Position numbers and translations under genes: made by a program. From the NCBI GenBank assembly GCA_023128035.1, contig JAGMES010000022.1, positions 1 to 47,157 on the forward strand: a stretch of DNA of 47,157 nt. The letters are read 5' to 3'. Numbering within the stretch: position 1 is the stretch's first letter; every line of letters starts with the position of its first letter. Origin of the DNA: Halanaerobiales bacterium (GTDB lineage Bacteria > Bacillota_F > Halanaerobiia > DY22613). Of the stretch, positions 27,194 to 35,764 are shown in pieces. The notes below the pieces were generated by a model. That model was not told the origin of the DNA. It did no database searches and was given only the letters and a program-made list of their open reading frames with translations.

Positions 27194-28344
27194 TGAAAAA
27201 GATCAGAAAGATGATACTTTTTATCATTTTATTTACCTCAATTATTTTCCTTAATGGCTGCTGGAACTATAGAGAAATTGATGATTTAGCAATCGTCCTT
27301 GGCGCTGCTATCGATATCAACTCTAAAGATGACTATATTGTTACAGTAGAAATTCTCAATCCTCAAACATCTGGAAAAGGAACAGAATTTGTACCTGTAC
27401 TTTTCAGTATAGAAGGAAAATCTATATTTGATGCAATAAGGAATTTTGTTTCTAGAACAGGAAAAAAATTGTATTGGAGCCATACTAAAGTAATAATCAT
27501 CTGTGAAGAAGTTGCTAGAAAAGGAATTATCCCAGTTCTTGATTTTGTTCATCGTGACGGGGAAGTTAGATCTGATATGTGGATTCTGATCTCTAAAGAA
27601 AAGACTGCTAAAGAAATTCTTAAAAGTGATATTAAAATAAATAATTCTGTCTCATTTCATTTAGAAGGAATTTTAAAATCTCAAATTAGTATTATGAAAT
27701 ATCCTAAGATCGAATTATGGAATTTCATACAGAGATTTTCCGCTACAGGAATTTCTCCTATTTTGCCTTCAACAAATATTATCGATTATAATGGACAAAA
27801 ACTTTCACAGGTTTATGGAACGACTATATTTAAAGGTGACAAGATGATAGGCTTCCTAAATGGCATTGATACCAGATCTATGTTATGGATTACAGAAGAA
27901 GATATTGGCGGAATTTTAGTTCAGGTAGACGAAAAAAACGGGTCAAAATCCAGAATTACATACGAAGTTTTTAGCGTAGAAAGAATGATTAAGCCAATTT
28001 ATGACAAGGGCCAGTTGACAATGAAAATTGATATAAAAACAAAATTAGGAGTCGGTGAATTGAGTAAAACAAGTCCTAAATATTATGATGAAGGAACTCT
28101 AAAGGTTTTAGAGGATAAGATTGAGATTTACTTAAAAGATCAGATTAAAAAAGTGATCGAAAAGGTACAGAAAGAGTATCAAAGTGATATTTTTGGTTTT
28201 GGTAGCATCTTACAAATTGAAATGCCTGATGTATGGAGAAAATATGAAAATAATTGGGATGAAGTATTTAGTCAATTACAAACTCAGATTCATGTGGAGG
28301 CAAATATAAATACAAGTGCTTTGATAGCAAAACCTTTGAAATAA
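27193..28344 (+). CDS. Germinant receptor lipoprotein subunit C (GerAC/GerKC family)
   Basis: This lipoprotein (383 aa) is anchored through Cys23 in the lipobox LNGC, followed by the family start WNYREIDDLAIVLG. Further family landmarks are TGKKLYWSHTKVIIICEEVA and LDFVHRDGEVRSDMWILIS. A C-terminal third contains LKDQIKKVIEKVQKEYQSDIFGFG. It is part of the receptor complex on the outer face of the spore inner membrane. Its start is coupled to gerA through a TAATG overlap. Confidence 0.95.
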   Translation: MKKIRKMILFIILFTSIIFLNGCWNYREIDDLAIVLGAAIDINSKDDYIVTVEILNPQTSGKGTEFVPVLFSIEGKSIFDAIRNFVSRTGKKLYWSHTKVIIICEEVARKGIIPVLDFVHRDGEVRSDMWILISKEKTAKEILKSDIKINNSVSFHLEGILKSQISIMKYPKIELWNFIQRFSATGISPILPSTNIIDYNGQKLSQVYGTTIFKGDKMIGFLNGIDTRSMLWITEEDIGGILVQVDEKNGSKSRITYEVFSVERMIKPIYDKGQLTMKIDIKTKLGVGELSKTSPKYYDEGTLKVLEDKIEIYLKDQIKKVIEKVQKEYQSDIFGFGSILQIEMPDVWRKYENNWDEVFSQLQTQIHVEANINTSALIAKPLK

Positions 28345-28357
28345 GGAGAATTGCGAA

Positions 28358-28585
28358 ATGGTTTTTATAATAGTTTTTCTTTATGTACTTGTCGGATTTA
28401 TTGAAGGGATTAATCTGAGTAGAAAAAAACAAACAAAAATGCTGATAGTTTATCTTTTCATGATGACTGGAGCGTTGCTTATTAGTGTTTTACTGATTCT
28501 TGGCGTTAAAATCCCCAGTCCTGCTAAAGGTATTCGAAGTGTTGTTTTATTCTTTCAAGATCAGATAGGGGGGATACTTCAATGA
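28358..28585 (+). CDS. Small two-helix germinant receptor accessory (D-type) protein
   Basis: This protein of 75 aa has two hydrophobic helices (about 2-18 and 28-49) separated by LSRKKQTK. It sits between the C and B genes, and its stop overlaps the B-subunit start. Small two-helix D subunits are encoded within or beside many ger operons and modulate receptor activity in Bacillus. Assignment here rests on size, topology and position rather than on a sequence signature. The start follows AAGGAGAATTGCGAA. Confidence 0.65.
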   Translation: MVFIIVFLYVLVGFIEGINLSRKKQTKMLIVYLFMMTGALLISVLLILGVKIPSPAKGIRSVVLFFQDQIGGILQ

Positions 28586-29670
28586 AAAGGGAAGTTATTT
28601 CTGATCGTCAGGGAATTTATCTTATAACTTTATTTATCATGGGAAGTACTTTAATTCTTGGAACAGCAGCACAAGCCGAAAAAGATATATGGTTAGCGAT
28701 TCTGCTTGCTATGGTTTTTGCATTCCCTACTCTTTCAATGTACGCCAGACTTCATGCACTTTTTCCAGGAAAAGATCTTTATGATATTTTAGAATTTGTT
28801 TTTGGGCGATATCTTGGAAAAATAATAAGTTTTGTTTATATCTGGTTTGCTTTTCATTTAGGCACGCTGGTTTTAAGAAATTTTGGTGAGTTTCTTACTA
28901 CTGTAGGTTTGCTTGATACCCCAACAGCTTTACTTTATGTCATTATGATACTACTCTGTCTATGGGCTGTAAAGGAAGGGATTGAGGTTTTAGGTAGATG
29001 GGGAGAGTTTTTTATAAAAATTATCATCCCTTTAATTTTACTTACGATTATTTTAGGGATTCCAGATATGACTATAAATAATATTCGACCAGTTTTTTAT
29101 AATGGAATTAAACCTATCTTAGATGGAGCATTTTCCACTTACACATTTCCTTTAGCTGAGACGGTTATATTTATGATGGTCTTATCACCTTTAAAAGAAG
29201 AAAATTCATCCTATAAAATATATTGGGTGGGACTATTGATTGGTGGCTTTATTATATTTATATCGGCTTTCTTTGAAATTCTGGTATTGGGAGTGAATTT
29301 ATATTCCGAATCTTATTTTCCAGCATACATAGCAGTAAGTAGAATTAATATTGGCGATTTTCTTCAACGAATGGAGATTATTGTCTCTATCACTTTTTTA
29401 ATAGGTGGGTTTATTAAAATCAGCATCTGTTTGTTAGCGGCAAGTAAAGGCATTGGGAAGGTGTTTGGGTTTGATGATTATAGAATTCTAGCAACCCCTG
29501 TAGCTTTACTGATGGTCAATTTAGCTTACTTTATCTATGATAGTATTATGGAAATGACTGAATGGACTTTTAAAATATGGAATATGTATGCTTTTCCTTT
29601 TCAGGTAATCTTGCCAATTTTGATTCTTATTGCTGCTGAGATAAAAGTTCGTAGAAAAAGAAGGGAATAA
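28582..29670 (+). CDS. Germinant receptor permease-like subunit B (GerAB/GerKB family)
   Basis: This protein of 362 aa has about ten transmembrane helices and is related to amino-acid/polyamine/organocation transporters. It is the subunit that binds the germinant in B. subtilis GerA (established knowledge). Family features include the N-terminal REVISDRQGIYLITLFIMGS, LFPGKDLYDILEFVFGRYLGK, and the mid-protein PVFYNGIKPILDGAFSTYTFP. It overlaps the D-type gene by 4 bp. It completes a full receptor operon of order A-C-D-B. Confidence 0.94.
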   Translation: MKREVISDRQGIYLITLFIMGSTLILGTAAQAEKDIWLAILLAMVFAFPTLSMYARLHALFPGKDLYDILEFVFGRYLGKIISFVYIWFAFHLGTLVLRNFGEFLTTVGLLDTPTALLYVIMILLCLWAVKEGIEVLGRWGEFFIKIIIPLILLTIILGIPDMTINNIRPVFYNGIKPILDGAFSTYTFPLAETVIFMMVLSPLKEENSSYKIYWVGLLIGGFIIFISAFFEILVLGVNLYSESYFPAYIAVSRINIGDFLQRMEIIVSITFLIGGFIKISICLLAASKGIGKVFGFDDYRILATPVALLMVNLAYFIYDSIMEMTEWTFKIWNMYAFPFQVILPILILIAAEIKVRRKRRE

Positions 29671-29848
29671 TCTATAAGTTTATATATATTTGGAGCCTCT
29701 ATTGGAGTTAAAAAAATTTTGATTTTAAAGATTACAGATTTTTATTAAAAAAATGTACACACCTTTACCCATTCCGACATATACTAGTAAAGTAAGGTAT
29801 CTTTTTTAGAGAAATCTATCAACTCAAAATAGAGGTGAGGTGAGGGCA

Positions 29849-30850
29849 ATGTTTTCACTGAATAAACCGAACCCAATGACTCGCCCAGATATGCAAAATG
29901 AAATTCTTCGCCGGCTGGAGAATGGTGAAATCTCTGTCACTAAAGCTTTTAATTTGTTGAATCAGTCTTCCACAGGTCTGGAATATAATTCAAAAACATA
30001 TGATATTAAAGAAAATATAAATCGGCTAGAAGAATGTTTGAATGAATTAGATAAAATGATTGGTTTGAAGAGAGTTAAAAAACTTATACATGAATATCAG
30101 GCTTTTATCGAAATCCAGAAACGGCGGAAGAATGTTGGATTGAAGGTAGAACCTTTGGTAATGCATATGATCTTTAAAGGAAACCCTGGCACGGGTAAAA
30201 CGACTGTAGCACGGATTATTGGTAAAGCTTTTAAGGAATTAGGGGTTATAGAAAAAGGACATATGATTGAGGCAGAGAGGGCTGATTTAGTTGGGGAATA
30301 TATTGGTCATACGGCACAGAAAACGCGTAAATTAATTCAGAAGGCAATAGGCGGGATTCTATTTGTTGATGAGGCATATTCGCTGGCCCGGGGTGGTGAA
30401 CGCGATTTTGGTAAAGAAGCTATTGATACAATGGTCAAAGCATTAGAGGATCATAAAGATAAATTGATTATTATCCTTGCTGGATATCGCGATGAGATGG
30501 ATGATTTTTTGGCGACTAATCCAGGTTTAAAATCTCGTTTTCCCATTCATCTAGATTTTGAAGATTATTCTTTGGAAGAGCTAGTCAGCATTGCAAAAAA
30601 GTTTGTTGATGATAAAGAATATAAATTATCATCAACGGCTAAAACCTATCTTTATAGACTTTTATCCAGTATGAGAATGGATGGTGACTTACATTCAGGA
30701 AATGCGCGCACTGTGCGTAATCTGATTGAAAGAGCTATTAGACTTCAAGCAGTTAGGCTTTTAGATGAAGAAGAGTTTCGCAAAGAAGGACTGATGGTTT
30801 TAGAGAGAAGGGATTTGGAAAAAGGGGTGGCAGAATGTCCAGATGTCTAA
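29849..30850 (+). CDS. spoVK: Stage V sporulation protein K, AAA+ ATPase
   Basis: This CbbX-type AAA+ ATPase (333 aa) is required for late spore maturation in Bacillus and was acquired widely in spore-formers. Walker A is GNPGTGKTT (111-119), Walker B is LFVDEA (171-176) and the arginine finger is in GLKSRFP (Arg230). The N-terminal 70 residues contain a helical segment LRRLENGEISVTKAFNLLN. A GTG 9 nt upstream is possible, but GAGGTGAGG is better spaced to the ATG at 29849. The 3' end overlaps the next GTPase gene by 16 bp, so the two are coupled. The upstream region 29671-29848 shows CATATACT at 29778, which faintly resembles a sigma-E -10. Confidence 0.92.
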   Translation: MFSLNKPNPMTRPDMQNEILRRLENGEISVTKAFNLLNQSSTGLEYNSKTYDIKENINRLEECLNELDKMIGLKRVKKLIHEYQAFIEIQKRRKNVGLKVEPLVMHMIFKGNPGTGKTTVARIIGKAFKELGVIEKGHMIEAERADLVGEYIGHTAQKTRKLIQKAIGGILFVDEAYSLARGGERDFGKEAIDTMVKALEDHKDKLIIILAGYRDEMDDFLATNPGLKSRFPIHLDFEDYSLEELVSIAKKFVDDKEYKLSSTAKTYLYRLLSSMRMDGDLHSGNARTVRNLIERAIRLQAVRLLDEEEFRKEGLMVLERRDLEKGVAECPDV

Positions 30851-31440
30851 TCTTAGGGAGGCCTAATGTTGGTAAGACGTGTTTTTCTTTGAATTTTGCA
30901 GAATACATGGGGCTTAAACAAATTCGGATGACAGTCAAAGAACCTGCTGGATTTATGGCAATCCATACATATAAAATAGATGAAGCTAGAGAAGAGTTAA
31001 TCTCTCCTGAATTAAATCGAACCCGTTCTCTCAATTCATTGGACTTAAAGCTGCCCTTAGGAAAAGGAAAAGGACGCCTGACACTGATTGATAGTTGTGG
31101 TCTTGATGATGGGATACATCCTGAGTATGAGGTTCGTAAAGCTATGGCTCAAACGATTGGGGAGATTAAAGAGTGTGAGATTGTTCTTCATATGATTGAT
31201 CTTTCGAAGGTTGTTCGGAATAATAAATTAACATTTCCTTTAATAGATAATATGATTTATAACTATGTAGGTTCAAAGCAAGCATATGCCTTACTCGCGA
31301 ATAAGATAGATCTTCAGGGTTCTAAAGAGCATTTAGAATTTCTAAAAAAAGAACTGAAGAAAGTTTTGATTATTCCAATCTCAGCCCTATTTCAATTAGG
31401 GTTTCGCGAGGTGAAGAGTTTTGTTTGGAGAAATCTATGA
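30835..31440 (+). CDS. Small Era/HflX-like GTPase, unrecognised subfamily
   Basis: This is a compact P-loop GTPase of 201 aa with no extra domain. G1 is GRPNVGKT (8-15), G3 is DSCG (86-89), G4 is NKID (156-159) and G5 is SAL (183-185). The switch I region is unusually long (about 30-80) and includes LNRTRSLNSLDLKLPLGKGK. Bacillus has hflX directly after spoVK, but this protein lacks the HflX N-terminal domain. It overlaps spoVK and is itself overlapped by the following membrane-protein gene, so a linked sporulation function is plausible (inference). Confidence 0.85.
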   Translation: MSRCLILGRPNVGKTCFSLNFAEYMGLKQIRMTVKEPAGFMAIHTYKIDEAREELISPELNRTRSLNSLDLKLPLGKGKGRLTLIDSCGLDDGIHPEYEVRKAMAQTIGEIKECEIVLHMIDLSKVVRNNKLTFPLIDNMIYNYVGSKQAYALLANKIDLQGSKEHLEFLKKELKKVLIIPISALFQLGFREVKSFVWRNL

Positions 31441-32032
31441 TTATTTTGTGAAATGGATGGTAATTTGTCTTGTGGGAACAATAATAAAGCTGATGGATGA
31501 TTATTTAGACCAGGATTTAGACAAAATAGAAGGGAAATATACTTTAGCAATGATTTTAGATAAAGCAGTATTGCCATATGCGCTTCTTATGATCACTTTA
31601 GCTATGGCAATTGATCCTGGTTTAACTGGTTCCCTTTTTCTAGCTAGTTATGCTATAGGTATGGGGCATGATTTAAAACGTACTTTGCCATTAGGATGGA
31701 CTGGATTAACTGAATCGATTCTTTTTAGTTTATTTGGATTTTTAGTTTTTGGATTTAGTGAGATGATCAGTTCTTTGATGGTTATTATAAGTATCCAATT
31801 TGTAGATGATTTTTTAGACTATTATACTGATGTTCATTTTTCTAGGCGTAATTTTGTTAATCGTTTTGGATTTTTTGAATCATTGTTGATATGTTTTATA
31901 ACTTTTATAGTGGCGATGGTTCTTAATTGGCAAAAAACAGTCATTGTCTATATTTCGCTCCCGATAGTGCTGATAATTGTGGGATATGGAAAAAAAATGA
32001 TTAAAAACGAGGATGATAATCATGAATTATAG
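31421..32032 (+). CDS. Multi-pass membrane protein with UbiA-like DDxxD motifs
   Basis: This protein of 203 aa has about six transmembrane helices. Two acidic motifs, MDDYLDQDLDK (25-35) and VDDFLDYYTD (128-137), resemble the paired Asp motifs of UbiA-type prenyltransferases. The protein is shorter than the usual 280-300 aa of that family, so the assignment is tentative. The TTG start at 31421 is placed after GAGGTGAAG, inside the end of the GTPase gene. The close overlaps with GTPase and spoVK suggest one operon. I cannot name the function. Confidence 0.65.
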   Translation: MFGEIYDYFVKWMVICLVGTIIKLMDDYLDQDLDKIEGKYTLAMILDKAVLPYALLMITLAMAIDPGLTGSLFLASYAIGMGHDLKRTLPLGWTGLTESILFSLFGFLVFGFSEMISSLMVIISIQFVDDFLDYYTDVHFSRRNFVNRFGFFESLLICFITFIVAMVLNWQKTVIVYISLPIVLIIVGYGKKMIKNEDDNHEL

Positions 32033-32225
32033 CTTAGTTCTTTTTTTTGGAATGTTTATATTTTTAGTTGGTTTTATGTTAGGGAGAAAGGTGGGATTAG
32101 AAGAAGGGGAAAAAACTGGTCTAAAAAAAGCTCCGTTAGAGATTAAATGTCGCTCTCTTGAAATGGGAGAATGTATAATTTGCGGTATAACTAAAAATTT
32201 TCAAGATTATGCAGGGAAACTGTAA
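32022..32225 (+). CDS. Small membrane protein with CxxC motif
   Basis: This protein of 67 aa has one N-terminal helix (LVLFFGMFIFLVGFMLGRKV). A short soluble tail contains a cysteine (EIKCRSLEMG) and then a CxxC (ECIICGITKNF). The upstream ATG at 32013 touches the AACGAGG site, so the ATG at 32022 is chosen. It overlaps the preceding gene by 11 bp. I do not recognise the family. Its position at the end of the spoVK-linked overlapping genes and just before hfq suggests co-expression. Confidence 0.7.
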   Translation: MNYSLVLFFGMFIFLVGFMLGRKVGLEEGEKTGLKKAPLEIKCRSLEMGECIICGITKNFQDYAGKL

Positions 32226-32273
32226 CTTTTGTAGAAATTATCTGTAAATCATAAAATCGAAGGAGGCTATAGA

Positions 32274-32534
32274 ATGAAGAATCAATTTAATCTTCAAGAT
32301 AGCTTTTTAAACCAGGTACGTCGGGACAATATCTCTGTTACAATTTTTTTAGTGAATGGTTTTCAACTGAAGGGTCTTGTTAGAGGTTTTGATAATTTCA
32401 CAATAATTTTGGATAGTGACGGCAAGCAGCAGATGGTGTATAAACATGCTATTTCGACTATTATTCCTGTTGTAAAAGTAGAAAGTCTGTTCAGTCGTCC
32501 AGAAAATCGTGAGGGTGAAATTTCTGGTGCATAA
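32274..32534 (+). CDS. hfq: RNA chaperone Hfq
   Basis: This is a hexameric Sm-like RNA-binding protein (86 aa). Sm1 is visible as [20 protein letters not shown] (residues about 21-40) and Sm2 as YKHAISTI (56-63), preceded by the N-terminal [12 protein letters not shown]. The C-terminus is short, as in Firmicutes. It has a strong AAGGAGG site. Unlike many genomes, miaA is not adjacent. A hairpin with a T run follows about 70 bp downstream. Confidence 0.97.
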   Translation: MKNQFNLQDSFLNQVRRDNISVTIFLVNGFQLKGLVRGFDNFTIILDSDGKQQMVYKHAISTIIPVVKVESLFSRPENREGEISGA

Positions 32535-32602
32535 TTGTTTGAGTAATAAATGTACACGAATTCTTTTATAAAAAGATGGTAATTTACATATTATAAAAGA
32601 GG

Positions 32603-32637
32603 AAAAAGATTGATAGTATAGCTATCAATCTTTTTTA
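32603..32637 (+). terminator. Terminator between hfq and dapF
   Basis: A 14-bp stem (32603-32616 with 32622-32635) has a 5-nt loop and a T-rich end. It lies only about 5 bp before the dapF ribosome site AAAGGAGGA. It could terminate the upstream operon or act as an attenuator of dapF. No good promoter is visible between it and dapF. Confidence 0.75.
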
Positions 32638-32656
32638 TATAAAAGGAGGATTTAAT

Positions 32657-33517
32657 ATGCAAGTAAATTTCACTAAAATGCATGGACTTGGCAACGATTT
32701 TATAATTATTGACCTCTTTACACAACCAGATTTGAATTATCAACTCTACTCTAAAAATTGGTGTCGTGGCCATTTTGGGATAGGAGCAGATGGGCTAGTA
32801 CTAATCCAACCTCCAAACAATCAAGAAAATGATTTTAAAATGACCATCTATAACTCTGATGGTAGTGAAGCTGATATGTGTGGAAATGCGATTCGATGTT
32901 TTGCAAAATATGTTTTTGAAAAAAACATGACCACTGATTTAGAGTTTAGAATTGAAACAAAAGCAGGAGTTATTATTCCAAAAGTTTATGTAACTGAAGG
33001 AATTGTAGACCAAGTAAGAGCGAATATGGGTTTACCACGTTTTCATCCTGAAGATATTCCTGTTAAAATATCAGGAGAAGATGTGATAAATAAAGAAGTA
33101 AGATTTGGTGATGCTTTTTACCGGATCAATGCTATTTTTATGGGAAATCCTCATTGTGTGATCTTTACAGAAGATGTGACTCATTTGCCTGTTGAGAGGA
33201 TCGGTCCAATGGTTGAAATTGACCCTATATTTCCAGCTAGAGCGAATGTGGAGTTTGTTGAGGTAATCAACCGCAATGAAATTCAGATGCGGGTCTGGGA
33301 GCGAGGAGCAGGCTTAACTCTCGCTTGTGGAACAGGGGCCTGTGCTTCTGTCGTTGCCTGCGTAAAGAATGATCTGACTGATGCTAAGGTAACTGTTCAT
33401 TTGCCTGGAGGTGATCTATTGATAGAGTGGGAAGAAGGTGAGGCTGTTTTCATGACTGGCCCGGCTAGCTATGCTTTTACTGGGCAGATCATGGTTGAGC
33501 AGATTGATAAAAAATAA
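32657..33517 (+). CDS. dapF: Diaminopimelate epimerase
   Basis: The enzyme interconverts LL- and meso-diaminopimelate for lysine and peptidoglycan synthesis in the cytoplasm (286 aa). The two catalytic cysteines are present: Cys75 in DMCGNAIRC and Cys224 in LACGTGACAS. The N-terminal FTKMHGLGNDFIIID is a family signature. It is followed after 23 bp by the LL-DAP aminotransferase gene, so the two adjacent steps of the pathway are co-transcribed. Confidence 0.97.
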   Translation: MQVNFTKMHGLGNDFIIIDLFTQPDLNYQLYSKNWCRGHFGIGADGLVLIQPPNNQENDFKMTIYNSDGSEADMCGNAIRCFAKYVFEKNMTTDLEFRIETKAGVIIPKVYVTEGIVDQVRANMGLPRFHPEDIPVKISGEDVINKEVRFGDAFYRINAIFMGNPHCVIFTEDVTHLPVERIGPMVEIDPIFPARANVEFVEVINRNEIQMRVWERGAGLTLACGTGACASVVACVKNDLTDAKVTVHLPGGDLLIEWEEGEAVFMTGPASYAFTGQIMVEQIDKK

Positions 33518-33540
33518 CCAATGGAAGTGAGGAATGTCAT

Positions 33541-34719
33541 TTGGAACTTGCACGCCATGTTCAAAATCTACCCCCATATATTTTTGCGAAGGTCGATGAA
33601 ATGATTAGCAAGGCTAAAGCAAATGGAGTAGATGTGATCAATTTTGGTATTGGAGATCCAGATCAACCAACCCCACCACATCTTGTACAAAGAGCAATAG
33701 AAGCAGTTCAAGATCCGTCTACCCATTCGTATCCAACTTATGTTGGCATGAAAAGTTTCCGTAAGGCTGTAGCTGATTTTTATCAAAAAAGATTTGAGGT
33801 CATTCTGGACCCAGATAAAGAAGTATTAGCTTTGATTGGGTCAAAGGAAGGGATTGCTCATTTACCCTGGTGTATTATTAATCCTGGGGATGTTGCTATA
33901 GTTCCAGATCCAGGTTATCCAGTTTACAAAACATCGATTACTCTCTGCAATGGTGTTCCATATATAGTTCCCATATTAGAGAAGAATGATTTTCTTCCTG
34001 ATTTAGATAAGATCGACCATCAAATCGCCAAACGAGCCAAGTTAATGTTTTTAAACTATCCTAATAACCCTACTGGTGCTACTGCTAGTAAACAGTTTTT
34101 TGAAGAAGTGATTCAATTTGCTCTTGAATACGATATCATTATTGCTCATGACGCTGCTTATTCAGAGATGGGTTTTGATGACTACATACCTCCAAGCATT
34201 TTACAGATACCACAAGCTAAAGAGGTGGCAGTAGAATTTTTCTCTCTTTCTAAACCTTATAATATGACAGGATGGAGAATTGCTGCTGTGGTCGGCAATC
34301 CTGAAATTATTAATGCTCAAGGGCGAGTGAAGACAAATATGGATTCTGGAATCTTTGAAGCGATCCAATATGTGGGGATTGAAGCTTTGGCTGGCCCTCA
34401 AGATTGTGTTCGGCAAAATGTTGAACGATATAAACAGCGCAGTGATTTGGTACTATCTTATTTAAAAGAATTGGGTTGGAATATTCAACCTACAAAAGCG
34501 ACTTTTTATCTTTGGATTCCTGTTCCTAAAGGATTTACTTCTGAAGAGTTTTGTACTTATGTCTTCAATAAAACTGGGGTATTTTTTACGCCAGGAATAG
34601 GTTATGGGGAATATGGTGAAGGGTATTTTCGAATCTCTTTGACCCAGAGTGAAGAGCGCATAAAAGAAGCGTTTAAACGGTTGAAGAAAGAGGGGATAGG
34701 GTATCGTCAAAAATTATAA
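33541..34719 (+). CDS. dapL: LL-diaminopimelate aminotransferase
   Basis: This PLP-dependent class I/II aminotransferase (392 aa) makes LL-diaminopimelate directly from tetrahydrodipicolinate, bypassing the succinyl or acetyl branches. Family features are FGIGDPDQPTPPHLV (35-49), NYPNNPTGA (172-180) and the PLP lysine in SLSKPYNMTGWR (Lys238). It starts at TTG after GGAAGTGAGG; the nearby ATG is out of frame. Its location behind dapF supports the DapL assignment over other aspartate-family aminotransferases. Confidence 0.92.
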   Translation: MELARHVQNLPPYIFAKVDEMISKAKANGVDVINFGIGDPDQPTPPHLVQRAIEAVQDPSTHSYPTYVGMKSFRKAVADFYQKRFEVILDPDKEVLALIGSKEGIAHLPWCIINPGDVAIVPDPGYPVYKTSITLCNGVPYIVPILEKNDFLPDLDKIDHQIAKRAKLMFLNYPNNPTGATASKQFFEEVIQFALEYDIIIAHDAAYSEMGFDDYIPPSILQIPQAKEVAVEFFSLSKPYNMTGWRIAAVVGNPEIINAQGRVKTNMDSGIFEAIQYVGIEALAGPQDCVRQNVERYKQRSDLVLSYLKELGWNIQPTKATFYLWIPVPKGFTSEEFCTYVFNKTGVFFTPGIGYGEYGEGYFRISLTQSEERIKEAFKRLKKEGIGYRQKL

Positions 34720-34779
34720 AGAGGATTATTCACATCGGAGAAGAATAAATTATTATAGGAATGTAAAGGGGACGATATC

Positions 34780-35400
34780 ATGAAAAAATTAAGATTTCAA
34801 AACCTCTTGTTATTATTAATCATATTCTTCTCCATCAATTCTTCTTTATATGCTAAAAGTCTTATTGAAGATCAATGGCAACAATTTATTTACGCGGAAT
34901 CTCTTGAAACTATAGAACTTGACGATCAGATCAAAATAAGATTTGAGCAAACTGTAGGATATGCCAATCTAGGAAATATTGAAGAAGCAATGAACGAACT
35001 AGAGGTTTTGAAAGAATTAGAAGGTGGGAAATTTACACACAAACTCATCAAAGATTATATAGCTATTGTTAATGAAGATTCAGAAAACTTATTTCTTTTA
35101 AATTTTTTAGCCTTTGCTTATTATGCCAATTCTCAATACTTATCCTCAGTTTCTTACTTTGATAAGATAATCAAATTGGACTCAGAGAATTTTTGGGCGT
35201 ATCTCTATCTTGCAATTGTGAAAGGTGAGTTAAAAGAATATGATTCATCTCTTGAACTTCTCCTGCGAGCAAAAGAGATTGAAGAGAATGAATACCTTCA
35301 TTTGCTTTTAAGTCTAGCTTATTATAAAAAGGGTAAGTATCTTCAAGCGATGTGGCATTTAGGCAAATCAGGGAATATTGCTGTTAAATTTCTTAGATAA
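34780..35400 (+). CDS. Secreted TPR-repeat protein
   Basis: This protein of 206 aa has a signal peptide (hydrophobic core LLLLLIIFFSINSSLYA, cleavage near Ala25) and helical tetratricopeptide-like repeats, seen best at about 107-140 (LNFLAFAYYANSQYLSSVSY) and about 143-190. It has no lipobox. The ribosome site is AAAGGGGAC. No catalytic motif is visible; such proteins usually act as scaffolds in the envelope. It follows dapL by 60 bp and may be co-transcribed, but a link to cell-wall synthesis is speculative. Confidence 0.8.
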   Translation: MKKLRFQNLLLLLIIFFSINSSLYAKSLIEDQWQQFIYAESLETIELDDQIKIRFEQTVGYANLGNIEEAMNELEVLKELEGGKFTHKLIKDYIAIVNEDSENLFLLNFLAFAYYANSQYLSSVSYFDKIIKLDSENFWAYLYLAIVKGELKEYDSSLELLLRAKEIEENEYLHLLLSLAYYKKGKYLQAMWHLGKSGNIAVKFLR

Positions 35401-35499
35401 AAGTGATTATTGCTTGGCTCCCCTTAAAAAAAATAAAAAAATTTATAGAATAAAATTAGGAACAATTATACAAAAATTATTGATCGGGGGCATTAATTG

Positions 35500-35643
35500 A
35501 TGAAAACTGGGAACCCACTAAATGAACAGATTGAAGTTCTTCGTGCAAAAATGATAAAATACTATATAGGTAACGACAGAAAAAACGCTGTTGAAATAAG
35601 CCAGAAGCTTGATCGCAAAATTTATGATTACTTACAAATCTAG
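35500..35643 (+). CDS. Spo0E-like sporulation regulatory phosphatase
   Basis: This small protein of 47 aa is easily missed because of its size. It carries the Spo0E-family helical hairpin: QIEVLRAKMIKYYI, then NAVEISQKLDRKIYDYL with the SQxLD signature. Family members dephosphorylate Spo0A~P and so delay sporulation. An in-frame TTG precedes the ATG directly; the GGGGG site at 35485-35489 fits either. It has its own strong terminator just behind it. Confidence 0.88.
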   Translation: MKTGNPLNEQIEVLRAKMIKYYIGNDRKNAVEISQKLDRKIYDYLQI

Positions 35644-35667
35644 CATGAAGAACTAATAGCAAGATGA

Positions 35668-35700
35668 AAAAAAGAGATGGATTCGTTCCATCTCTTTTTT
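35668..35700 (+). terminator. Terminator of the Spo0E-like gene
   Basis: A 14-bp A/T-flanked stem with core GAGATGGA/TCCATCTC (35668-35681 with 35687-35700) has a 5-nt loop and a T6 tail. The symmetrical A and T runs allow function in both directions. Confidence 0.9.
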
Positions 35701-35764
35701 GAGTAAAAAAGAAAGAAATTGTGCAATCTATTAATAACTAAATGTTTTAAAGAGGTTGATAAAA

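Noticed and set aside
32535..32656. Lysine-type riboswitch before dapF
   Set aside because: The gap of about 120 bp is too short for the lysine riboswitch and shows only one simple hairpin; no junction structure was visible.
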